Positions 31,095 to 43,227 of a DNA stretch of 64,000 nucleotides are shown here, piece by piece; the first letter of the stretch is position 1; every line of letters begins with the position of its first letter. Location: positions 62,001 through 126,000 of the forward strand of contig JANPYM010000019.1 of the NCBI GenBank assembly GCA_025890175.1. Direction: 5' to 3'. Made by a program: the position numbers and the translations under genes. The notes under the pieces were generated by a model. That model saw only the letters and a program-made list of their open reading frames with translations, made no database searches and was not told the DNA's origin. This DNA comes from Ciborinia camelliae. Lineage: Eukaryota > Ascomycota > Leotiomycetes > Helotiales > Sclerotiniaceae.

Positions 31095-31425
31095 TACGGC
31101 CCTCTATCTCCCACTCATCCCCTCTATCTCCCATCCATCCCCTCTATCTCCTACTCATCCCCTCTATCTCCCATCCATCCCCTCTATCTCCTACTCATCC
31201 CCTCTATCTCCCATTTATCCCCTCTATCTCCCACTCATCCCCTCTATCTCCCATCCATCCCCTCTATCTCCTACTCATCCCCTCTATCTCCCATCCATCC
31301 CCTCTATCTCCTACTCATCCCCTCTATCTCCCATCCATCCCCTCTATCTCCCATTTATCCCCTTTATCTCCCACTCATCCCCTTTATCTCCCACTCATCC
31401 CCTCCATCTCCCATTTACCCCACTC
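31095..31425. repeat. 20-bp minisatellite (CCCCTCTATCTCCCAYYCAT)
   Basis: About sixteen 20-bp units alternating CCCACTCAT, CCATCCAT, CTACTCAT and CCATTTAT endings. It produces SISHPSPLSP frames that I do not consider genes. Confidence 0.95.
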
Positions 31426-31474
31426 ATCATCTCATACTCATGCCCCATCTCATTTATCCCACTCATCCCTCTCA

Positions 31475-32194
31475 TTATTCGATGCCAGCAATGCAGAATG
31501 AAACTGATGGTATCCGAGAGCAATAAGTAGATGGTTCATCACCACATACATCGAGAATTTCCATTTCAAACTCCTTTTTCCACTTATATAGTGCTGGATA
31601 AACGGAAAGATCCTCACATCGTTGTATCCAAGGTTGTATCGCAGATAGTTTCTTTGATTGCCGTATAGTATCAGCAAAACTATTCCCTTCCATGACAATC
31701 AAAATTTCATCCACCATACTGTTCCCAAGTACAAGATGACACCATAGCATATGCATCTCTTCGTGTCTTGGATAAATCGTTGACATATCCCTACGAACTT
31801 CAACCGACGGCTTTTGAAGAATGGCTTCAAAATCAAATGCCCATTGTCGAGGTCGCTCGCCCGTGCATTGGTTATCAAACAAACTCATGGCAGTGTACAT
31901 ATAAATCTTGTCATGACCATCGAGTTTGGGGCTCAAAAAATAACAAACATCCAAGCCGGTTTGTATATATGTTGTTTGCGACTGGGATTTCCGCTCGCAG
32001 ACCATCGGGCTGTAAAATTTCAATGCGATATCTCTAGATTCCCTGTTGATAAAAAGTAATGCTGGCTCAGGGGTAATCCGTTGCCAAAATCCCATAGGCT
32101 CTTGATATTCAAAAATGATAATGCGACTCTCAGATAGAGCTTCGATCCAGATCAAATTCCGGATTTCTGTTGATAAGTTCCGGAACGAAAACAT
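31475..32194 (-). CDS. 2EXR-domain protein (239 residues)
   Basis: A single exon. The start MFSFRNLSTEIRNLIWIEAL matches the 2EXR domain signature (F..L..EIRxxIW...), followed by RIIIFEYQE and the PALLFINRESRDIALKFY element (LL.VNRESR...). The remainder has VRRDMSTIYPRHEEMHMLW and ILIVMEGNSF, typical of this family, in which the first half forms a small alpha/beta unit and the tail is variable. Molecular function is not established. The domain is greatly expanded in Leotiomycetes and some other Pezizomycotina. The ATG at 32194 lies 10 residues before the core, as usual. The minisatellite ends about 50 bp beyond the stop. Confidence 0.75.
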   Translation of the reverse strand: MFSFRNLSTEIRNLIWIEALSESRIIIFEYQEPMGFWQRITPEPALLFINRESRDIALKFYSPMVCERKSQSQTTYIQTGLDVCYFLSPKLDGHDKIYMYTAMSLFDNQCTGERPRQWAFDFEAILQKPSVEVRRDMSTIYPRHEEMHMLWCHLVLGNSMVDEILIVMEGNSFADTIRQSKKLSAIQPWIQRCEDLSVYPALYKWKKEFEMEILDVCGDEPSTYCSRIPSVSFCIAGIE

Positions 32195-32249
32195 AATGAT
32201 GGAGAGACAGTAAGAGACTTGAGTGCCGGTAGTATAAGGTAGTAGGTAC

Positions 32250-32946
32250 TGTTGGAATCACCATGGGGTAATGAGACTATGTGTTTCACGTATGTTGTAT
32301 TTGGCTCGAGGTTCTAAACCTGGGTATATATGCCTACACCTGCCGTACCGGCAGGTTTGAGCAGGTTCGGCAGTACGGGCATATGCATCATGTACTGGCT
32401 AGTTCTCTACTAGGCATATTTGCTCGTCGCCTACGGACTTTACGGCCACTAGCGAGCCTAATCAGAGGAGGAGATTCCGCATACAACCCCACATTATAGC
32501 CTAGGCAGTGAAAAGATTGCGTTTACACAAGTGATACATAATTATTTGCGCTATGGCCATATTAAATTAATGTACCGTATGTTATTCGCCTATCACATCG
32601 CTGCCCATCGCAACATTGAGCAACATGCAAATTCACATCTTTTTTTCGATTCTAGGTTTTAGATTTTCATCAATACGAATAGATATAGAACACGATCCTT
32701 GTCTCCAGTCGTTCTCGTAATATACTAATACTTATCAATCACTTTCTTTTTGGGATAAATCGAGTGACCGAACCTACTGGCAGATTCCGATACTACTGAA
32801 CCGTACGTACCGTACGTGTTCGACTGTAGCCTAAGGGCATATATACAGGTTCGTATGTAGCATAGTTTTAAAACCACGAGTCAAATAAAATACATATGAA
32901 ACACATAGTACTATTTTGTCTTTATCACCCCATGGTGATTCCAACA
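32250..32946. mobile_element. TG...CA element with about 110-bp terminal inverted repeats (foldback/MITE)
   Basis: The left end TGTTGGAATCACCATGGGGT is exactly mirrored by ACCCCATGGTGATTCCAACA at the right. Similarity continues inward through CTATGTGTTTCA, TATTTG(G/A)CTCG and TATATGCC. The core includes palindromic TGCCGTACCGGCAG...CGGCAGTACGGGCA and CCGTACGTACCGTACG stretches. No ORF of note. I could not find a convincing target duplication (flanks GTAGGTAC and CTTTTCAA). The TGTTGGAATC start resembles Copia LTR ends, so two inverted solo-LTR pieces are an alternative. Confidence 0.65.
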
Positions 32947-33069
32947 CTTTTCAAATAACCCGAATTTGCCTTCTATCTTTGTTTTTACTCGCTTTTCCTT
33001 ACAAGCAACCCATTTCAATTCTATTTTGGATTTTTGGAATTCGTATACTATTTTGGGATACGGTCTATC

Positions 33070-35640
33070 ATGAAGGACCAGGAGCCCCGCAATGACGACA
33101 ACAGTGAGGATGGTAGTACGTATGAAAGGAAGAGTGGTATGTTATATTCTATCAAAAGTATAGCACGTTTATATTTACAGTTATTAATAAATTTTGGTTC
33201 CTTAGATGAAAGCGATTCGGAATACGATGGGATAAGTGATGAGAACGAGGAAGATAGAGATGCGAACGGTGAAGAGGGCAGTGAAGATGAGAAGGATGGT
33301 GGAGATAGGGAGGATGGTGGAGATGGGAAGAATGGTGGAGATGGGAAGAATGGTGGAGATGGGAAGAATGGTGGAGATGGGAAGAATGGTGGAGATGGGA
33401 AGAATGGTGGAGATGGGAAGAATGGTGGAGATGGGAAGAATGGTGGAGATGGGAAGAATGGTTGGTTACATTCTGCTGAGGGTTGTTATTTTTATTGACA
33501 AGATTCTTTTAGATGAGGCAGGAAGACCCTTTGAGCTCAATCCTTTGAGGACATTTGATGCTCAGGATGAGCCGAACGTGCCTTCAGAAGTCAAAAAGGA
33601 GATTGAAACCCTCACAAGAGAATTCAATAAAGCTGTAACGACTCTAATCAAAAAATATCCAAAGGTTCAGCCTACGATATTCCGCGAAACAGCTTATAAG
33701 AACTTATCGACGTTGAATATCGGACACCGTCGCCGACCTGACGGATTTAAATTCTACCAAAAGAATGTCGCGGAGGATTTCCAAGCTTGGAAAAGGCGAG
33801 AAGGGGAGTCCGACAAACCTCACCGTGAAAATCTCGGCCGTTATAATTCGGCCATCGCGAAAGCATATCGCGAACTTCCGCAGGAAGTGAAGGAGAATTA
33901 TCACAAAATGGCACAACAAGATGAGTTCGAGATGACTCAATTCCAGATGAATCCAGATGAGCAAGACCCTGAGAAAATTAGAGAGAATAGAGAGAGAATA
34001 GAAAAGCTTATGAGCAAAAACCAGCATAAAGTTTTGAAACAATTTAGGGATTTGGTATGGGAAAATCAAGCTAAACGGTTGAGTCTGATGCTAACATTTT
34101 TTAGACAATCCATGCCGAAAAGCTCCAATTGGAGGTACTTACGTTCGTGAGTGATAGAAGAACGTCGATCAACTCTAAGCGCAAAGACACCGTAGGTTGC
34201 ATCGCAACTCATTTGGGGCAACAGTTTGCAGAAATGTGTGAAAGAGATTATGGATGCACTACGAATGACTTTGTGGCTTTCGTGAGGACCAACGGATGGA
34301 AGGAGGAGTCCCCCAAAAAGGAAGTGAATGTGAAGGCGTTGAAGACGATACAAAGGCTTGGGACCAATGAGAGGATACACATGCAAAAGGACATGGCACA
34401 TCTCTCATTGATAAATCGACGGAATGATGATGTTGAGTTACCCGAAACGCCAAGTCGCCCTCTGAGAAGCAATTCCCTTGCAGGTACACATGCAAGCCAA
34501 GCCTATATATTATCTCGCCCCAAAAGACCCAAAGAACTCAATATACTTGAAGTACGAAAGAGTGTCCAATCTTTCTTTTGCAATGAATGGGAAAAGCATA
34601 CTGGAGTATCTCGACAGCATATACCAAAGGCGGAGGACTTGAAACGACATAAAATCACATTGATGCATACCGAAGACGATAATGAAGGCTTTATGACTAC
34701 TGAGTTTATTCTGAGTGGACTACAGGATAGATCGGCCAAGGGTAACACAGATTTAAGACGAATTTGGGCCGCAATTCAAAAAGAAACGATAGAGTTTAGG
34801 TCAGAGGAATTAGAACCACAGTACGAAGATGATCAAGACTCGGATATAGCTTCGCAACCTCCAGATCATCAAAGACTACAATCATCACCAGAAAGTGAAC
34901 CAGAAGGGCAAGCAACAGCAAATGCATCAAAAACAAATGTAAGAGATGCTGCTGCTACAAAGTTTAGAAAGGTACTATTCAATCCCCAACACAAAACTGC
35001 TAACCCAAAAAAGCCCCGAGGCCGTCCACCCAAAACAGCTACCACTCAGGATTCCTCGTCCAAGAAAAGTGTCGGTCGTCCTCGAAAAAACGAGAGATCA
35101 GAAGTTCAGCAGGCAGATGGTGATACACCGGGAGCCGACACGGAAGCACGAGCATCCGGTACACCAGTAGGCGAAGCAATACGAACACAGGTATCGAATA
35201 CCCCAGAAATCGAAGAAGGACGAACACAAGTATCGAGAGTATCTGCAGATAGGGATGCACGAACATCTGGAATTTCAGCGGTCGGAAAAGAAGCAGCATT
35301 GGGTGCGTCAGCGAGCGGAGGTGGATCTAGCAGCATTCCTCGTTCTTCAGCTAGAGTAGGTGGATCTAGCAGGATCCCTGTTCCTTCACCCGGTCGAAGA
35401 ACCCATATTTCAAGGTTTCTGACAGATGAAAACCCCCCCCAAAGTTACCAATCACCCTACTCTCCAAACCCAGCTGCTAGAAATGGCAGAGAACTTCAAC
35501 CTCAGACTAGTGGCAATAGAAGATTATCCGATGCTCAAACGAGCGGAAATAGGGAAACGCCTCGTCAACGTCCATCGGGAATGCAGTTGATAGAAATGTC
35601 GAAAAAGCTCGTCTTCCACCAAAAGGCCGCGGCAGAATGA
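33070..35640 (+). CDS. HMG-box-like protein with GGDGKN repeats and AT-hooks (about 799 residues, 4 exons), possibly longer
   Basis: Exons are 33070-33136, 33206-33460, 33513-34054 and 34105-35640; introns of 69, 52 and 50 nt all have GT...AG ends. The N-terminus is acidic (NDDNSEDGSTYE, SDSEYDGISDENEED), then eight or nine GGDGKN units. An HMG-box-like helix set follows: RRRPDGFKFYQKNVAEDFQA, WKRREGES, RYNSAIAKAYRELPQEVKEN YHKMA. Later come a charged central region and two AT-hooks, KPRGRPPK and VGRPRK (about 520-550), then Ser/Gly/Arg-rich low complexity. Such proteins bind AT-rich DNA minor grooves; the nuclear role is inferred. The frame ends KKLVFHQKAAAE at 35640, but an overlapping frame (next entry) continues with matching style, so this stop may result from a frameshift. 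Confidence 0.65.
33303..33462 (+). repeat. 18-bp coding minisatellite (GGTGGAGATGGGAAGAAT)
   Basis: About nine units encoding GGDGKN, ending one base before the predicted donor GTTGGT at 33461. An alternative frame reads MVEMGR repeats, which is not credible. Confidence 0.9.
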
Positions 35641-36458
35641 TTGATCTAACAGCAAGAGGAAGTTCAATTCAAGTCGGCACTCCATTGCAACAATCTCCAA
35701 GAGGGGTAGGAAAAGGTAGGGGTCGAGGTTCTACCAAGGAAATCCCCTTTCAACAAACTGCTTCTCCGGTTTCCCAAACTGCATTACCAAACGGTAATAA
35801 CAATACGGGTTTTCGACCAGGCCATGAACGTTCCCAAAGACCTTTGTATCCTGAGGATCCTCTCGACGAAGTTAATTCACAAATAGCTCAGCATCATACA
35901 GAAGGCCGGGCTGTTCCTTCATCTTCAACATATCCAATTACCTCACGAAACCCAAAACGCATAAAAGTTCCGGATCTCTTGCAGCCTCAAGAAACACCTC
36001 ATCCAGATCAACGATCTCTCAAGAGATCACACGTATCACACAGTGAAATATCTCCTGATAATTCGCCTCATAAACCACCATCCAAACGAGTTTCTACGAA
36101 GACTTCGAAATCGAGATCCCAAGCCGATCCCAGATTAACCGCGTTAGCTTTTCAGGTTCGATGGATGAGCTTTCGATACACTTCATGGAAAGGTTTCAAT
36201 CTTCTATTAGAAAATATCTATCCTCATCTTGACCCTGAAGACGACGAGTATCAGGGATTGAAAGGCAAGATTGAACAAAACGTTCGTACGAACAAATCTG
36301 TGGTTTGTCATCGCATTAGAGATTTTTTAAAAGATGTTCGGTCCACAGACGTGACTACATGGTCCTTGGCGGATCCAGATTTTCAAGAAGCGATGTTTGA
36401 GAGGATGAATGCCTCCACGTTCAATTTCATATGTACGGTCGGCCATGTAGTAGGTTAG
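35550..36458 (+). pseudogene. Out-of-phase 3' continuation of the HMG/AT-hook gene, ending at a splice donor
   Basis: Open without stop from about 35553: GNASSTSIGNAVDRNVEKAR, LPPKGRGRMIDLTARGSSIQ, then GKGRGRG, Pro/Ser-rich sequence, and a helical end RLTALAFQVRWMSFRYTSWK, GFNLLLENIYPHLDPEDDEY, MFERMNASTFNFICTVGHVV. It is in a different phase from the preceding frame, so a 1-2 base indel or an unrecognised intron lies between about 35550 and 35640. The frame ends at GTAG|GTTAGT (36453), which is a good 5' splice site, and the A/T block starts about 15 bases later. The gene therefore seems to have continued beyond. Confidence 0.5.
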
Positions 36459-39400
36459 TATCATATTGCTTTTTTCATTTTTTTTACTTTTTTTATTTTT
36501 TTTATTTTTTTTATTTTTATAACTTTTATAATTTTTATAGTTTTTAATTCTTTTTTATTAATACTAAATTTTGATTTAATTTTTATAATATTATATATTA
36601 TCAAATAATAATATATTAACTAATTAAACTTTTTAAATTATTTCAAATAAATTATTGTATAATATATTAAGCCTTTTTTTTAAAATATTGTATAATATAT
36701 TTATAAACCTTTTTTTCAATTATATGCAAATCTTTTTTCAATAATTTTAATATTATTATTATCATTAATATTCCAAAAATGATTTAGATCTTTTTAATTA
36801 TTGTACAATATAATTTCTATAAAAAGTATTATATAATATATAATACTATTTTCAAAAGAATTATGATTTTTATAGTTTTTTTTATTATTTTTTTTATTAT
36901 CCTTCTCACCATCTTTATTATTACACTCTCTATTACTCTTTCCATTATTTTTGAAATTATACAAATTAATCTTTTTTCTATTATTTTAATTAATTCAAAT
37001 CCGATTTATTTAATAAGTATTTTTGTTTATATAATATAAAAATAGGTTTAATTTATATAATAAAATAAATTTAATTTATATAATAAAATAAATTTAGTTT
37101 GTATAATGAAATAAATTTAGTTTGTATAATAAAGATATAGTAATAATAATAAAATATTTGTTTATAAGTTTTATATAATTATGATTTTTATATATTAGTT
37201 AAAGGATTTATATAATTAAGATAAATAATAATTGATTTATATAATAATAAAAATAAATAATAATTAATTTATACAATAAAATAAATTAATTTATATAAAT
37301 AAAAAGTATAAAATTAAAAAGATTAAAAGGATTAAAAGAATAAAAAAATTTTAATTTTATGAAAAAAGAAATAAATATTAATTAAATAATTAAAATTAAT
37401 ATATAATAATTAATTAATTATTAATATTATTATATAAAAAAAAAATATTAATATATAAAAAGAATAATAAAATTAATTTAAAGTTATTTTTTTTAAATAA
37501 TTTTATTATTTTTATTTATTTTTTTAATTTTTTATTTAATTTAAATAAATGTTTTTATAAGGGTATTATTTTTTTTTTTGTAAAATATTTTTGTAAAAAT
37601 ATTGTTCTTTTTTTTTGTAAAATATTTTTTCAAAAATATTATTATTAATATATTAAATATATTTTGCTAAAAAAATATTAATTTATTATTAATAAAAATA
37701 TTTATTAAGATTTTTATTTTAAGTTTATATTATTAAACCAATAATAAAAGTAAAAGTAGAGATATAAGTTTAATATTTATTATAATTTTCCAATCCATTT
37801 ATAAAACAATTAAATAAAAAAAATATAAAAAATAAAATTATATAAAAATTTTGATTTTTTGTAAAATTATATTTTTAAAACTAATCTTGTTATTTATAAT
37901 TATTATATTTATTTTCAAAATAATTTGATATATATTAATATTTAGAAAATAATTTTATTATATTTTTTTATATTAATATTTAATATTTTTTATATATTAG
38001 ATTTTAAAAAATATTTTAATTTTGAATTAAAAATTTATTAATATATAATAAATATTAATTTTAAAGCTAATAAAATTTTATAATATTAATTATAAATTTT
38101 ATATCATACTCTAATATATTAAAAAAAATTTATTGTAAATTATTTTTATAAAATAATTTTAATTATTAAAATATATATTATAATTTCAAATTTTAATTAA
38201 AAAAAGTATTTTAAAATACTTATTAAATAAAAAAATCGTATTAAAGAAATTCCCTATATTATTTATTAAATTAAAATTAAAAAAAAATTTTATTTATATA
38301 TATTTACATTGATTTAAAAAATATTTTAATATTATAAAATTAAAATTGATTAATTAAAATTATAAATTTAATAAATTAAATGTTAATTAAAAAATATTAT
38401 ATTAAATTATAAAAAAAATAATGTTTTTAATATATAATAATAATTTTGTTTTTTTTTATACTAAATCCAATAAAAATAATTTAATAATAAAACTTCGAAA
38501 ATTATTTTATATTATAAATCAAATAAATAATTAATTAATATTAAATTTTTTTAATAATAATAAATAATAAAAAATTATAAAAAAAAAAAAAATTTATTCT
38601 TTATATAAAATCCCAATATTATAATACTACCTTAATTATATAATAACATATTTTAAATATATAAATAAATAAAAAACAAAAAAGTTTTTATCTACTTTTT
38701 GCTTTTTCTTTTTTTTTTTAATATTATATATATACTTTTTTTTTTATTTTTTATAAAATATTTAAATCTTTTTTAAATAATTTATTACTATAATATTTTG
38801 TTTTTTTAAAAATTATTAAAATAACAAAAAAAAATAATTAAATAATTATACTCAATATAAATATTATTTTTTTTATTCAAATTTTCAATTTTTAAAAATT
38901 TTAGATTAAAAAATTTTATAAAAAAAACTCCAAAATTATTTATTTTTTTAAAACAATTTTATTATTTTAAAAATAATAATTTTAATTTTAAATTAAATTT
39001 TTTTAATATAAAAATTGTTATTAAATAATAAAAATTATATAATAAAACAAATAATTATAAATTTAATAAAATTTATAAAAGAGTTTTTAATATTAAATAT
39101 TATAAAGATTTTATATCTCATTAAAAAAAAAATAAATAAACTATTAATTTAACAAATCTTAATTTTATTAATATAAAAAATCTTATAATTTTTTTCAATT
39201 TATAAATTATTAATTAAAAAAAAGAATTAATTTAATTTTATAAAGTTTATTAATTTATAATTATATTATATATAATTTTTTATAAAAATATAATAAAATT
39301 ATATAAATAGCATTTAATAAAATTAATAAAATTCAAAAAATAAAATAATTGTTTTAATATTTATAATTTTTTAATTAATATTAAATTACAAATTATCAAA

Positions 39401-39944
39401 TTTTAAAAAAACATATTAAATGAAATTTAATTTGAATATTAAATTTATTATATATATATTATTTAAATAAAGGTTATTTTAAAATTATATTAAATTATAT
39501 TTACAAATTCTAAATTACAAAATATTTTTAAATATAAAGATAAAAATTAATTTTATTTTTTTATAATTCCAATTTAATATAAAAAAAAAAAAAAAAAAAT
39601 TATAAAATAAATTAAAAAAATCATATAAAATATTATAAAAAAAAAGTTTAAAAAATATTTATATAATAAATTCTTTGTTTTTTTATTTATTATTTTTTTA
39701 TTTATAAATACAAAATATTTATATTATAATAAAATTATTAAAAACAATTTTTTTATTAATATAAATAATAATAAAAAAGAAATTATAATTGAATTGGTAA
39801 ATAAAAAAATAAAGTTAAAACCAAATATCAAAACAAAGTTTATTAATAATATTAATATAATTAAAAAAAAAAAAAGAATAATAATAAGAATGATTTTTTA
39901 TTATTTAATTTATTAAATATAAAAAAAAAAGAATAATAATAGGA

Positions 39945-40066
39945 ATAATAAAAAAAATAATAATAAAAAAAATAATAATAAAAAAAATAATAATAAAAAA
40001 AATAATAATAAAAAAAATAATAATAAAAAAAATAATAATAAAAAAAATAATAATAAAAAGAATAAT
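39945..40066. repeat. AATAATAATAAAAAA tandem array
   Basis: Eight near-perfect 15-bp units within the A/T block. Confidence 0.9.
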
Positions 40067-42389
40067 GAAAAAGATAAATCGTTTTTTAAAAAAACGTTTA
40101 TTATAATTTTTAAAATTTAAAGTTTTAGATTAATTTGTAATAAAAATAGAAATATTTAAAAAGATATATTAAATATTAAAATATTTGTTTTTTTTATAAT
40201 TTTTTATTATAAAATTTTTTTTATTATTATTAATAATAATATTTTATTTTATTTTAAAAATATTTGTATTATTATTAATATTTCAAAAAAATAATAAATA
40301 AAAAAAAATAATTTAATTTAAATAATAATTTTATTTAATATTTATTTAAATTATTAATAAATATAATTACTATTTTTATATTATTATTTTAATAATTTAA
40401 ATAATTTATTAAAAATTTTTTAATAAAAATAAATTGTTATTTTTTATAATATAAATAAAATTTTTATAGATTTTATAATTTAATAAATAAATATATTATT
40501 TAATAATCAAATTTTTTATACTTCATTTTTATATTAATATTATTTATTATTATTTTATTTAATAATATTATATAATAATCAAAATAATATTATTTATTAT
40601 TATTAAATAAAATATTTATAAATTATTAATTTTTTATTTTTAATTTAAAAAAAAATTATTTATATTTTAATTTATAAAACAAATAAAAAATAAAGGATTT
40701 TATATTAAAGATAAACAACTTTATTATTGTATTACAAAAATATAAAATATTCCAAATTATTTTGAAATAATTATTTTATTATATAAATCTTGTTAAAGCC
40801 TTATTTTATAAAATTAGTATAAATTTATCCTATAGATTTATACATTTTGATACTCATTTTCGTTTTAATTTGAACTTTTTGATTCAAAATAAAAATAAAT
40901 CTATACAATAAAAATAAAAAGTATTTATAATTATAATTAAACAAATTAAATTAATTCGAAAATTAAAATAATTAATTCGAAATAGAATATTCTTATTAAA
41001 AACTGATCTCAAAATATATCGATCAATTAATTTGAAATACAATATTAAAGATAAACAATTTTATTATTACACCATAAAAATATAAAATATTCTAGATTGT
41101 TTTGAAATAATTGTTTTATTATATAAATCTTGTTAAAACCCCACTCTATAAAATTAATATAAATTTACTCTATAAATTCGCATATTTTAATATTTTAAAT
41201 TTTATATATTTTAATTAAATATATTAAAATTTTCAAAACTAATTTTTTTAAAAATAAAATTATATATTTTTGATATTTCAAAAAATAAAATATAAAAGAA
41301 AAAAAAAAATCAAATCTTTTTGCAAATTCTAAATTTATTATTATTGTTTAAAGATTATAATATTAAAATTATAATTATAAATAAATATTTTCGATTTTAT
41401 ATAGTTTTTATAGTTATTATAATATTAGTTATTAAATCTTGAAAAAACTTAAATTAAATAATAGTATAATTTTAATTAATTAAAAGAATTATAATAAAAT
41501 AATAAAAATAATAAAAAAATATATATAAAAATAAATTGTTATAAAATAATCTTTATAATAAAATTTTGTTTATATATATAAAGATATATGATTTATTTTA
41601 TTATATTTTATATTATAAAACAAAATTTGAAAATTTATATAAAAATTTAATTTAATTAATATTTAAATTTGTTTCAAAAAAAAAAAAAAAAAAAAGATTT
41701 AAAATTATTAAATTTAATTGAATTTAAAATATTAATAAATATAACAAATTATTAATATATAGCTTTTAAATTTATAAAATTATAAATATTTATTTATAAC
41801 AAATTTTTAAATATTATATTAATATTTTAAATTAAATGTAAATTGTAATAAAATATTTATTATTAAAAATAATTAAAAAATATAATATTTTTATTATAAT
41901 ATATTTTAATATAAAAAATAAAATTATATTTATTATTATTATATAAATTGCTTTATAATATATATTAAAGATTAATATATTTTTTTAAAAATATTAAATT
42001 TATAATCTTTCTATAAAAAACATTTATATTGAAAAATAATAAAATAAATTAATTGAAAAGCAAATAAATCAATAAATAAAGTTGTTTAATATTTTTAATA
42101 ATAAAAATTAATTTTAAAATATAAAAAAAAATTGAATTATTTTAAAATTTTTATTTATATTTATTATATAATATTATATTAATTATTTTATTAAAATTTA
42201 TAATATTTATTATATTTGTAAATAATTATTTTAAATTTATTATTTTTTTATTAATAAATTTAATAATTTATATTATTATATAATTATAAGAAATTATATA
42301 ATAAAACAAAAATATTCTAATTTTTTATATAAGTTTATAAACGAATTTAAAAAAAAATTTGAAATTTATAATTTTAATTTATATTTGTT

Positions 42390-42640
42390 AGTATTAATGT
42401 GGTTTCAAAAGTGTAAAGTACTTTCAATTTGTAGTGTGTATATTGATGATCTCTGATTTATGAAGTTATGCTAGGGTAGATGATTATATAGAGGTCTAGT
42501 GCTGTACTAGAACGTATTAGGATGTATTAGGTGTTCTAGTAGATTCGCGATGCTAGTCGAACCGTCACATGCCCAATCACGTGCTAGTCACGTGCAGGTT
42601 ATGTGACCAGTAGGTTACATGATTTTCCCAATAATATTAA
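42390..42640. other. Non-A/T island near the right end of the A/T block
   Basis: About 250 bp of ordinary composition, with GTACTAGAACGTATTAGGAT and the palindromic CACGTGCTAGTCACGTG, then TTACATGATTTTCCCA. Motifs such as GTACTAGAAC and TCATGTGACTAG also occur at about 31010-31085. It may be an unmutated end of the inserted element, or ancestral DNA between two insertions. Confidence 0.4.
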
Positions 42641-43227
42641 ATTAAAAAACAAATAAATTTTTATAAATCAATTTTTGAAAATAAAAAATTTTAATTTGAA
42701 TATATTTGTTTTTTTTTTAAATTATATTAATTATATATAAAAGTATATTAATATTTTTGTAAAAAATTATAAGAGTATAATTTTGTTAAAATACAATTTT
42801 TATGAAATATATATAAATAAATTAAATGAGTATAATAAAAAAAGATTATTAGTTTAAAAATATATAAAAAAGTAAAAATATTAAATGTATAAAAAAAAAA
42901 AGTAATTAAATAAAAATATAATAAAAAAAAAAATGTTTTTGATTTTGAAAAATATATAAATAAAATATTAGAATTTAGTTTAAAAAAAAAAAATATTAAT
43001 AAAAATAAAAATAATAAGGATAATAAAATCTTTTTGGATTTAAAATAAATCAAATATTTTTATATTATAATTTTTTTGATTTTTGTAAATAATATTGATA
43101 GAATAAGTAAAATAAATAATATAAATAGTAAAGTAGTATAAATAATAAAAGTTATAAAAGCTATAAAAGTGAAAAAAGTGAAAAAAGTGAAAAAAGTGAA
43201 AAAAGTGATATGATACTAATCTACTAC

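Larger units (their letters stand above)
36470..43200. other. A/T isochore: RIP-saturated repeat block (about 6.7 kb)
   Basis: G and C are very rare from about 36470 to 42380 and from 42640 to 43200. No frame above noise except poly-Lys/Phe/Asn/Ile artefacts. This is the end state of repeat-induced point mutation (C to T on both strands) of an old transposon. A 15-bp AAAAAATAATAATAA array lies at about 39945-40065. A paired segment is visible: the ATATTAAAGATAAACAAYTTTATTATTRYA...TCTTGTTAAARCC block occurs at about 40703-40802 and again at about 41041-41142, with mostly transition differences, as expected of two RIP-mutated copies (LTR or tandem). Mitochondrial DNA is a less likely alternative because no conserved mitochondrial gene is seen. 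Confidence 0.8.

Noticed and set aside
31045..31530. Pro/Ser/His-repeat frames of 145-161 codons
   Set aside because: 20-bp CCCCTCTATCTCC minisatellite artefact.
33236..33500. MVEMGRMVEMGR frame through the 18-bp repeat
   Set aside because: The GGDGKN frame joins upstream and downstream exons in phase; this one only matches the downstream exon by chance of frame.
36470..43200. Mitochondrial DNA insertion as explanation of the A/T block
   Set aside because: No recognisable mitochondrial gene, tRNA or GC cluster; even mitochondrial genomes keep more G/C. RIP explains it better, but a search was not possible.
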